Source: Bacilli bacterium (GTDB taxonomy: Bacteria; Bacillota_I; Bacilli_A; RFN20; CAG-826). From it: a stretch of DNA of 34,974 bases. The DNA lies in the NCBI GenBank assembly GCA_024695235.1, contig JAILIP010000017.1, forward strand, positions 1-34,974. Direction: 5' to 3'. Shown here piece by piece: positions 8,278-15,385 of the stretch. The position numbers and the translations under genes are program-made. The notes under the pieces were generated by a model that was given only the letters and a program-made list of their open reading frames with translations, did not search any database and was not told where the DNA came from. Every line of letters begins with the position of its first letter. The first letter of the stretch is position 1.

Positions 8278-9591
8278 TTAGTCTCTTTCAACAAAGTAAT
8301 CTTTCATAACTGCGAAGTTATAGTCTTCGACAATTTGGACAACGCTATCTTTAAGAAGTGCCCTTGGTTTTGGTTCTAACATGCCTTTTAGGCATCTTGC
8401 GTATTGAATAGGCATATATTGTTTTAACATGCCCATTGGAATCTCAACATTTTCAAGATTCACTAAGAGCTTTTCAATTGCCTCTTCAATATTTGGAAGA
8501 GTCATATAGTATCTTGATCTATCAGAGAAACCATATTTACGATTGAGTTTCTTTTCTTCTTCACTTCCAAGATAGTATTTTTCCCAGTATTTAGGATTCT
8601 TGACCATCTCTTCTTCTAAGAGTTCGATGAAGTGAGCTTGTTTATCTTCTTTAACAAGTTCTTTTTCCATTCCTGATAATTGGAATAATGCTTCTCTAAG
8701 AGCAAATGTTAAAGCTGGTCCAACTTTTAAGATAGCAATACCATCTTGAACCATTTCTCTAAGGCTATTTGGTGATTGATAGTCAGTAGAGTGACCTTCA
8801 AAGACTAAATCTGGATAACGTTTCAAAGCACGGCAAAGTTTCTTTGCGTCTTCTCTATCATATCTTCTAACGGATGTATTGGAGAATTCGACACCTGGTT
8901 GGATAACAACGGCAACGATATTTTCCCATGCATCACCTAAACCGTATTCTAAGAATACTTTCTTATATGCATAGATTGTTTCTTCAAATTCACTTGGTGA
9001 AGTTACAACCATCTTTTCTTCTTTGGTTGCGCCTCCTGGAACAGGAACTTCACTTCCAATGACGTATACTGGGTGAACTGAATCAGGATATTTTTTAAGT
9101 CTTTCTGCAAAGGCTTTTTCACAAGCTTTGTATAGTCTTGCTCCACGAGCAGCAATGATTTCTGTAGATAACGGCTTATTAACATCATCATCACCTAATC
9201 TCATAGATGTATCTAAGTGAATCTTGGTGTATCCAGCTGAGACGAAAAGTCGCACTAAGACTTCTGCATTTGCCATAGCGACATCTGCAGGTTGATCACA
9301 CCATGGAAGAGGTCCTAAGTGATCTCCACCAAGAATGATTCTACTCATTGGAAAATCTGTTTTCTTAGCGATCTTTTCAACCATTTTGACGAAGTCAATT
9401 GGTTGCATTTTGGTGTACCCACCATTTTGATTAACTTGGTTAGATGTTGCTTCAATGACAACAAAGTCATCAAATTGTTTTGCTTGTTCTAAGATAGATT
9501 CAACAACGATCTTATTTGCACAGCAAAAAGAAGGAACACCTGAGTTAATACCTACTTTTCTTTTAGATAAAATCTTTTTAATTTGGTTCAT
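8278..9591 (-). CDS. GatZ/KbaZ family protein (tagatose-bisphosphate aldolase subunit-like or ketohexose 4-epimerase)
   Basis: A 437-residue member of the GatZ/KbaZ family. The family blocks IEATSNQVNQNGGYT, ILGGDHLGP, YVIGSEVPVPGG, VVIQPGVEF, GHSTDYQ and LKVGPALTFALREA are all present and the length is normal. In enterobacteria these proteins are the non-catalytic partners of the class II tagatose-1,6-bisphosphate aldolases GatY/KbaY; other family members have been reported to epimerise fructose and tagatose at C4. No GatY/KbaY partner lies in this window. In this operon it could supply tagatose-6-phosphate (from fructose-6-phosphate) to the dehydrogenase; that is inference. The ATG at 9591 has AGGAT seven bases upstream. 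It is nine bases from the cytidylyltransferase and one base from the dehydrogenase. Confidence 0.85.
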   Translation of the reverse strand: MNQIKKILSKRKVGINSGVPSFCCANKIVVESILEQAKQFDDFVVIEATSNQVNQNGGYTKMQPIDFVKMVEKIAKKTDFPMSRIILGGDHLGPLPWCDQPADVAMANAEVLVRLFVSAGYTKIHLDTSMRLGDDDVNKPLSTEIIAARGARLYKACEKAFAERLKKYPDSVHPVYVIGSEVPVPGGATKEEKMVVTSPSEFEETIYAYKKVFLEYGLGDAWENIVAVVIQPGVEFSNTSVRRYDREDAKKLCRALKRYPDLVFEGHSTDYQSPNSLREMVQDGIAILKVGPALTFALREALFQLSGMEKELVKEDKQAHFIELLEEEMVKNPKYWEKYYLGSEEEKKLNRKYGFSDRSRYYMTLPNIEEAIEKLLVNLENVEIPMGMLKQYMPIQYARCLKGMLEPKPRALLKDSVVQIVEDYNFAVMKDYFVERD

Positions 9592-9600
9592 ATAAAAATC

Positions 9601-10308
9601 CTACTTTAGATAATAATCTAATAATTGTTCATATAGCTGCATATCTCTTTGATATGTGATCTTTAAATTTAGTAAGTCAATTTCAACAATTGCCATCTTG
9701 ATATTGAATTCAAGTGCTAGAGCACCTGCGGAAGTCATTTGTTCTAATTTCTCTTTTGGAGTGGTGAAGTAAATATCCGCAATATTTTTAAATGTGAATC
9801 CTTCTGGAGACGCTCCGACAGCAATTTTCTTACGATCGATGACTGAGGAAAGGAATCCATCATCTGTTTTTAGATATGCTGTATCGAAGATATAGTTAGC
9901 TAATGTACCTGCTCCAAACTCTTTAATCTTACCGATGAGTTCAGATGTTGCTTTTTTATCAACAAATGGATGAGTCGCGTCATGGATGAGAATTACATCT
10001 TTATCTGCAGCATAATTCTTTAAGGCTTTTAAACCGTTATAGACAGATTCTGAACGGGTTTCTCCACCTTTAGTAACTGTGAGAACTTTCTTTAATCCAA
10101 AAGACTTGCAGTAATTCTTAGCATCATCAACATAAGCACCATTACAAACAATAACAACACCCTCAATTTCTTCCATTTCATCATATTTTTTTAATGGATA
10201 AATAAAAATTGGAGTGTTCCTAATTTCTACAAATTGTTTTGGCTTACTTGCTCCGAATCTAACGCCGGAACCGCCCATCATAAAGAGGACAAATGTCTTA
10301 CTTTTCAT
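9601..10308 (-). CDS. IspD/TarI-family cytidylyltransferase, probably for an alditol phosphate
   Basis: A 235-residue nucleotidyltransferase of the IspD/TarI family, which transfers CMP from CTP to methylerythritol-4-phosphate or ribitol-5-phosphate. The CTP-binding loop MGGSGVRFGASKPKQF (residues 11-26) is intact and LKIT near the C-terminus carries the usual Lys. Substrate-side motifs differ from the norm: the family HDA(A/V)RP is HDATHP, so its Arg is His, and TPQxF is SPEGF. It is first in an operon with a GatZ-like protein and a GatD-like dehydrogenase, paralleling TarI-TarJ. This favours a CDP-alditol product over the isoprenoid precursor made by IspD, but IspD cannot be excluded without a genome-wide look. 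The ATG at 10308 coincides with the predicted transcription start. Confidence 0.8.
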   Translation of the reverse strand: MKSKTFVLFMMGGSGVRFGASKPKQFVEIRNTPIFIYPLKKYDEMEEIEGVVIVCNGAYVDDAKNYCKSFGLKKVLTVTKGGETRSESVYNGLKALKNYAADKDVILIHDATHPFVDKKATSELIGKIKEFGAGTLANYIFDTAYLKTDDGFLSSVIDRKKIAVGASPEGFTFKNIADIYFTTPKEKLEQMTSAGALALEFNIKMAIVEIDLLNLKITYQRDMQLYEQLLDYYLK

Positions 10309-10314
10309 AGTTAT

Positions 10315-10342
10315 ATTATATATACGTGTTAAAATAAAACAA
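10315..10342 (-). promoter_or_regulatory. Promoter of the cytidylyltransferase operon (predicted leaderless)
   Basis: Minus-strand -35 TTGTTT (10342-10337), 16-base spacer, -10 TATAAT (10320-10315). The start point seven bases on would fall on the A of the ATG at 10308, and no ribosome site is present. Confidence 0.6.
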
Positions 10343-10392
10343 CTGATACTATCAAAACAAAAGCAAAGAAGTTTCGCAAAAAAAATACAATT

Positions 10393-10401
10393 TGATATAA
10401 T
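10393..10401 (+). promoter_or_regulatory. Extended -10 promoter of the flippase gene
   Basis: TGA-TATAAT is an extended -10; the -35 (TTTCGC at 10372-10377) is poor. It would give a leader of about 25 bases. The 124-base gap 10309-10432 holds this and the divergent promoter and nothing else recognisable. Confidence 0.55.
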
Positions 10402-10432
10402 TTAATTCCTAAAGAGATAAGTAAACTTATTT

Positions 10433-11920
10433 ATGGATGAAAAAGAAGAATTAGTTACTGCTACTGAACCCACTCCTCAAGAAGAAGATGGTGGCAGTGT
10501 AACTTCTAAAAGAAACATCAAGAATATCCTCATTGTCTTAATTGGCAATATCTTTACTATTGTTTCAAGTATTCTTGTTGGCTTTTTTGTTCCAAAAATG
10601 ATGAATGTCGATGCCTTTGGCTATTACAAGACATTCGCTTTATATTTTGAATACACAACATTTTTAAGTGTTGGTTTCTCGGATGGTATTTATCTTTTAT
10701 ATGCTGGTACATCATTTGAAAAACTAGATAAGCCACGCTTTAGACTATTCTCTAAGTTGCTTTTAGCATCTCAGGCAATACTATCAATTCTTGTATGTGT
10801 TGTATCAGTATTCTTCATTAAGACTGATTATGGCTTTATCTTCTTCTTTGTTGGCCTATCAATATTTCTATCTAATTTATTAAATTACTATCAGTATTTA
10901 TCTCGTGTCACTGAACGTTATGGTGAATTAACTGTTAGAGACATGCTGAAGTCAATCTTAAACATTGCTTCAGTAGTGGTTCTTTTTGTCCTTTACAAGA
11001 TGGGCAAAATGTCCACCCTTAACTTTAAGTTATACATCGTTATTTATGTATCAATTCTTGCATTTATTGTAATTATCTATTCGATTAATTATCGTCATAT
11101 CATTTTTGGAAAATCCACGAAGCTTAAAGATGATCTATCAATCATTGGCACTATCTTTAAGATGGGCATTCCTTTAATGATTGCTAACTTTATCAATAGC
11201 TTCATTCTCATCATTGATAAGCAATTCGTTAACGTTTTATTTGATAAGTATACATATGGCATATATGCGTTTGCATATAGCATGCTCGGATTTATCACAA
11301 CAGCGATATCTGCTATTTCAACAGTCTTGTTCCCTGTTTTGAAACGTTTAAATGAGAATGCTTTAAAAGAAAAATATGTTAACTTGATTTCCGCTATTAC
11401 GATGGTTGTTGCAATATGTTTAAGTGGTTATTTCCCAATCCTTTGGATTTGTCAAAGATACCTCAACAACTATATTGCCTCAATGGAGTTCTTCCGTATC
11501 ATTCTCCCAGGCCTTATGATCTGTAGCCCAATTACTATGATCATGTATAACTACTATAAGTCGATGGGTGCTATTGTTGAGTACTTCATCAAGAGTATTA
11601 TCGTCTTAGCAGTAGCCTTCTTATTTGACCTTGGAGCATACCTCATTTTTAAGAATACGGACTACGCTCCAAAAGCCATTTCAATCGCCTCAATTTTAAC
11701 ATTCGTTGTATGGTATGTTGTTGTCGAATTTAAGTTCTACCGTATGTGGAAACTTAACTATGTTAAAAACATGCTATACCTCGCATTAATTGCAGGTGCT
11801 TTCTATGGCATTACATACATTCCAAATATCTATGTTTCATTCGGTGTTTGGATGGGCGCTTTAATCGTTATAACTGTCCTTTTCCAATTCAAGATAATTA
11901 AGAACAAATTCCGCATCTAA
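10433..11920 (+). CDS. Polysaccharide (oligosaccharide-lipid) flippase, Wzx/MATE-like
   Basis: A 495-residue polytopic membrane protein with about 12-14 hydrophobic segments after a cytoplasmic, acidic N-terminal tail (residues 1-25). The opening NILIVLIGNIFTIVSSILVGFFVPKMMN and the YGIYAFAYSMLGFITTAIS region are typical of Wzx-type flippases that move undecaprenyl-linked repeat units across the membrane. It lies amid sugar-nucleotide and polymerase genes, which supports that role. No upstream start codon is possible because a stop precedes at 10418; a ribosome site is not evident (AAAGAGAT is about 15 bases away). The next gene starts 15 bases later behind AAAGGG. The transported glycan is unknown. 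Confidence 0.88.
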   Translation: MDEKEELVTATEPTPQEEDGGSVTSKRNIKNILIVLIGNIFTIVSSILVGFFVPKMMNVDAFGYYKTFALYFEYTTFLSVGFSDGIYLLYAGTSFEKLDKPRFRLFSKLLLASQAILSILVCVVSVFFIKTDYGFIFFFVGLSIFLSNLLNYYQYLSRVTERYGELTVRDMLKSILNIASVVVLFVLYKMGKMSTLNFKLYIVIYVSILAFIVIIYSINYRHIIFGKSTKLKDDLSIIGTIFKMGIPLMIANFINSFILIIDKQFVNVLFDKYTYGIYAFAYSMLGFITTAISAISTVLFPVLKRLNENALKEKYVNLISAITMVVAICLSGYFPILWICQRYLNNYIASMEFFRIILPGLMICSPITMIMYNYYKSMGAIVEYFIKSIIVLAVAFLFDLGAYLIFKNTDYAPKAISIASILTFVVWYVVVEFKFYRMWKLNYVKNMLYLALIAGAFYGITYIPNIYVSFGVWMGALIVITVLFQFKIIKNKFRI

Positions 11921-11935
11921 AAAGGGTTAAAAACA

Positions 11936-12940
11936 ATGAACAAGTATTACATTATGTATCCATCTGGTAGTGTTGATGACTACATGTTTTTAGATGCTGA
12001 TAATTTGACATATATTGACGCTAAAGGTAAAAAGCCAAAAAATGGTTTTTCTCGTTTCCTTAAAAAGATCAATTTATCTCGTAAGTTAAATGCTATAATT
12101 CATCTTCCATTTAAGAAGAAATGGTATGACTTAAAAGGACTTGGAGAAGATGAGAATACTCAATACTATCTTTTCATCTTAGCAAGCTCATTTATATATG
12201 TTGATATGCATATGATTAAGAAGATGTTTTCTAAAGAAAATATGCATCTTAGACTCATCTTACTTGATCCTATTACATCCAATACACCTGTTCCAGAAAG
12301 AACACGTCTTGCCTTAAAGAAAATTCAATTTGAAAAGATATATACATATGACTTAGTTGAAAGTCAAACATATGGCTATAAATACATGAATGAGTATCTA
12401 TATACCGATACACTCGTCGAAGGAATTAAACCTACTCATGAATATGATTTATATTTCCTTGGTAGATTCAAAAGTGGTCGTGGTGAAAATGTCTTCACTC
12501 TTGCTGAGAAAATGCATGAAAAAGGCGTCAATTTTAGATGCAAAATGCAAGTCACTTCCGCAGGAATTAAAGACGCTAATTTAACAGAACTTAAAGATAA
12601 AGATATCATCGAATACTTTGATGATTTCATTATATATAATGACGTTGTTAAAGAATGCGCGAAGAGTAACTGCATCCTTGAGTTAATTCAAGATACTGAA
12701 TCTGATACAACATTAAGATATTTTGAAGCAGTTGTTTTGAATAAGAAATTACTCACCAATAACAAGAATATTGTCAACATGAGATACTACGATCCTAAAT
12801 ATATGAAAATATTTACTTCTTTAGATGACATTGATTATGAATGGGTCAAAAAAGAAGAGCATGTTGACTATGGTTATAAGCATGATTTCTCATCAAAAAT
12901 TTTCTTTGATGAAGAAATAAAATTGATAGAAAAGTGCTAA
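11936..12940 (+). CDS. Putative glycosyltransferase (GT-B-like), unrecognised family
   Basis: A 334-residue soluble protein, not confidently recognised. The central segment YDLYFLGRFKSGRGENVF and the C-terminal CILELIQDTESDTTLRYFEAV followed by NKKLLTNN look like the two halves of a GT-B glycosyltransferase: a second Rossmann start and an acidic nucleotide-sugar binding stretch with family-specific E residues. No signal peptide or membrane helix is apparent. It follows the flippase and precedes the aminotransferase in the same direction, and is the only candidate sugar transferase of the locus apart from the TagB-like protein. A role in adding one sugar of the repeat unit is a reasonable inference; the sugar is unknown. 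Confidence 0.6.
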   Translation: MNKYYIMYPSGSVDDYMFLDADNLTYIDAKGKKPKNGFSRFLKKINLSRKLNAIIHLPFKKKWYDLKGLGEDENTQYYLFILASSFIYVDMHMIKKMFSKENMHLRLILLDPITSNTPVPERTRLALKKIQFEKIYTYDLVESQTYGYKYMNEYLYTDTLVEGIKPTHEYDLYFLGRFKSGRGENVFTLAEKMHEKGVNFRCKMQVTSAGIKDANLTELKDKDIIEYFDDFIIYNDVVKECAKSNCILELIQDTESDTTLRYFEAVVLNKKLLTNNKNIVNMRYYDPKYMKIFTSLDDIDYEWVKKEEHVDYGYKHDFSSKIFFDEEIKLIEKC

Positions 12941-12955
12941 TTTAATAAAAAGGTG

Positions 12956-12995
12956 TATAATGGTATCGGGAATTACATAATTTTTATGTATTGCC
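12956..12995 (+). promoter_or_regulatory. -10 box and 5'-end hairpin ahead of the aminotransferase gene
   Basis: A perfect TATAAT (12956-12961) with no good -35 is followed by an imperfect hairpin: left arm 12968-12980, loop TTT, right arm 12984-12995. The stem starts at the predicted transcription start, so it would cap the 5' end of the message. The remaining leader is A-rich and ends in a strong AAGGAGG ribosome site. No known riboswitch class was recognised. Confidence 0.5.
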
Positions 12996-13039
12996 AAAAA
13001 CAAATAAAAACAAAATTGTGCTCATAAGGAGGACACACA

Positions 13040-14188
13040 ATGAGCGATAAAAAACAAATCCCACTATTCAAGGTCTATATGGCCCCTGAAGTTGATGAAC
13101 CTTTATTAAAAGTTTTACATAGTGGTTATATTGGAGAAGGTGAAGAAGTAGTTTCTTTTGAAAAGGCTTTAAAAGAATACTTTGGTACTCCATATCTAAC
13201 CACTCTTAATAATGGTACTGCTGGTTTACACCTTGCATACCATATGGCCCTTCACCAAGATGGCCCAAAGACATGGTTCAACTCCAATGATGCTGAAGTC
13301 ATTTCAACACCTATTACATGTACTGCTACAAATGAACCAATCATTGCCAATGGTGCAAAGATTGTTTGGGCAGACGTTGATCCAATCACTGGTAGCATTG
13401 ATCCAGATGATATCGAAAGAAAGATCACTCCAAAGACCAAAGCTATCACAATGGTCCACTGGGGCGGTAACCCATGCGATATTGAGCGTATAAATGCTAT
13501 TGCTAAGAAGCATAATCTCAAAGTCATCGAAGATGGTGCTCACGCAATGGGCATGGAATACAAAGGAAAAATGGTCGGTAATTGGTCAGACTATACCATG
13601 ATTTCTCTTCAAGCTATCAAACACATTACAAGTGTTGATGGTGGTATTCTCATGATGAAATCAGAGAAGGACTATGAAAGAGCAAAATTACTCCGTTGGT
13701 ATGGTATTGATAGAACAATCCGTGAAGGCATCGACCTCCGTTGCGAACTCGATGTTCCAGAATCAGGTTATAAGTTCCACATGAACGATGTCTGCGCTGT
13801 CATTGGACATACAAACTTCAATCATGTTAAGGAAATTCTAAAAGCTCAAAGAGATAATGCTAAGTATTACTACGAAGCATTCAAAGGACATGATAATATC
13901 ATTTGCTGTCCAGAAAACCCAGATGGCAAGAGTTCATTCTGGCTATTCACGATTCACCTCAAAAACAGAGATGAAGTTATGGCAAAGATGAAAGAAGAAG
14001 GCATTATGACTTCTAAAGTCCACGCTCGTAACGATACTCACTCAATGTTTAAAGACTCCTACGATCCAAATCTTCCAGGTGTTGAATCATTCAATAGAAC
14101 TCACCTCTGTATCCCAGTAGGTTGGTGGGTCACCAAAGAAGACAGAGAAAGAATCGCTAGCTTGATTATTAAATACGCAGCAAAATAA
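13040..14188 (+). CDS. DegT/DnrJ/EryC1/StrS-family sugar aminotransferase
   Basis: A 382-residue PLP enzyme of the DegT/DnrJ/EryC1/StrS family, which aminates keto-sugar nucleotides. The PLP-binding Lys is K194 in LQAIKHIT, with the Asp of EDGAHAMG (D165) and the NNGTAGLH phosphate-binding stretch (57-64). The N-terminal SGYIGEGEEVVSFEKAL is the usual substrate-loop region. The ATG at 13040 follows AAGGAGG by eight bases, the strongest ribosome site of the locus, and the gene seems to have its own promoter. The keto-sugar it would need is not made by any other gene in the window, unless a dehydratase acts on GDP-heptose elsewhere; so the product is open. A terminator follows. Confidence 0.88.
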   Translation: MSDKKQIPLFKVYMAPEVDEPLLKVLHSGYIGEGEEVVSFEKALKEYFGTPYLTTLNNGTAGLHLAYHMALHQDGPKTWFNSNDAEVISTPITCTATNEPIIANGAKIVWADVDPITGSIDPDDIERKITPKTKAITMVHWGGNPCDIERINAIAKKHNLKVIEDGAHAMGMEYKGKMVGNWSDYTMISLQAIKHITSVDGGILMMKSEKDYERAKLLRWYGIDRTIREGIDLRCELDVPESGYKFHMNDVCAVIGHTNFNHVKEILKAQRDNAKYYYEAFKGHDNIICCPENPDGKSSFWLFTIHLKNRDEVMAKMKEEGIMTSKVHARNDTHSMFKDSYDPNLPGVESFNRTHLCIPVGWWVTKEDRERIASLIIKYAAK

Positions 14189-14197
14189 ATCTCAATC

Positions 14198-14229
14198 AAA
14201 AAGGTGATGCCTCGCGCATCACCTTTTAA
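14198..14229. terminator. Bidirectional terminator between convergent operons
   Basis: A 12-base stem AAAAGGTGATGC / GCATCACCTTTT with loop CTCGC has A-runs on the left and T-runs on the right, so it can end both the aminotransferase transcript and the minus-strand TagB-like transcript. Confidence 0.88.
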
Positions 14230-14234
14230 TTTGC

Positions 14235-15383
14235 CTATATCTTAAGTATTTCTTTTAACTTATTAGTTAACTTCTTAGAATACTCGCCATCTAAGTCAGT
14301 GTTAAGCATCTTATTGAATTCATCTGCAAGAGATGAGGATGAATGAGCGATTTTCTTTTTTAAATCGTCGATAGAAAGCGAAACATCCTTATGCTTATAT
14401 ATTTGACTTGCCTCATCAAATAATGGCTCAGATTTAATGTATTCATCATAATCTGGTACATATAAAATAACTGGTTTTTTTGTTATGGCAAAATCAGTAG
14501 CAATACTAGAGTAATCAGTAATCAAGATATCAGTATCTAATAGTAAAGCCTGTCCATCCATTTTGGAGGCATCAATGACGTTGTCATTTTCTTTAATCTC
14601 AATGTTTTCAGTAACTGGATGAAGTCTAACATATAACTTGATGTTATTTTCTTTTAATAAATCTAATCCTTCTTTCGAAGAGAAGAAGTCGATTACATTT
14701 TTGATGTTGATGTTTTGCTCTTCAACTTTGCGATATGTTGGAGCATATAGCATAACCTTATGGTCTTTTTTAGATTCCTTCTTATCAAAAAAGATATCGT
14801 TACGTGGCTGACCATTAATGACATACTTAGCTTTGCTTCTTTTAAAACGAAAATCCCTCGCAAAGCATTCAAAAGCATATTCAGATGTTGCAACAGTTAA
14901 GTTGCGGTGGACATATGAGAAGAAATTACGATAGATCTTTTTAACGATATTGTCGTGGAAGTTTCTATCCGCATAGTACATCTCTTTAAAGCCCACACCA
15001 TGCCAAAGAGCAACAACGTATGAGCGATAGTTATAAATGTGCTCACCAAAATCATCAATACCATTTGTGTAAAAAGACACACCTGCTTTTTTAGCAATCT
15101 TCTTGGCTTCTTTTGAGCCTATAATGACACTATTAAGATTTTCTGATGCTAACTTCTTTTGAAGTTCTTCATTTTGAACGAAGTAAATTGCCTTAATGTC
15201 TTTCTCATTTTTAGAAACATATTCAAAGAGATATCTAGAATTATCTTGATATCTACCTAAATATGATGAGAATATCCAAAGCTTTTTGTCTCTTTTATGT
15301 CCAACACACTTATGAAAGAAATTAAAAAGCCAATTCTTTTTACGTGAGGCATTGATGTTAGTAATTGAAGCATTGCTAGCCAT
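14235..15383 (-). CDS. CDP-glycerol:polyol-phosphate transferase family (TagB/TagF-like)
   Basis: A 382-residue protein of the CDP-glycerol glycerophosphotransferase family, which adds glycerol- or ribitol-phosphate units from CDP-alditols to surface glycans at the membrane face. Family features are VALWHGVGFKEM, the mid-protein APTYR, and the C-terminal ITDYSSIATDFAITKKPVILY with YVPDYDEY. The N-terminus is basic, suitable for peripheral membrane binding, with no helix. It is the last gene of the heptose/polymerase operon, two bases after the polymerase gene. Its presence means a CDP-alditol donor is needed; the only CDP-forming enzyme in the window is the cytidylyltransferase at 9601, whose product could be its substrate. 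Glycerol-phosphate from a tagD gene elsewhere is the alternative. Confidence 0.85.
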   Translation of the reverse strand: MASNASITNINASRKKNWLFNFFHKCVGHKRDKKLWIFSSYLGRYQDNSRYLFEYVSKNEKDIKAIYFVQNEELQKKLASENLNSVIIGSKEAKKIAKKAGVSFYTNGIDDFGEHIYNYRSYVVALWHGVGFKEMYYADRNFHDNIVKKIYRNFFSYVHRNLTVATSEYAFECFARDFRFKRSKAKYVINGQPRNDIFFDKKESKKDHKVMLYAPTYRKVEEQNINIKNVIDFFSSKEGLDLLKENNIKLYVRLHPVTENIEIKENDNVIDASKMDGQALLLDTDILITDYSSIATDFAITKKPVILYVPDYDEYIKSEPLFDEASQIYKHKDVSLSIDDLKKKIAHSSSSLADEFNKMLNTDLDGEYSKKLTNKLKEILKI

Positions 15384-15385
15384 AT

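Noticed and set aside
7212-9591. Catabolic galactitol/N-acetylgalactosamine operon
   Set aside because: No PTS components, kinase or GatY/KbaY aldolase are present, while a cytidylyltransferase is first in the operon; kept only as an alternative.
12962-13039. Riboswitch or T-box in the aminotransferase leader
   Set aside because: Only one simple stem is seen; no T-box sequence or known aptamer core was found and no terminator lies before the gene.
13252-13527. Minus-strand reading frames inside the aminotransferase gene
   Set aside because: They are shadows of a well-supported gene, with no ribosome site or recognisable protein.
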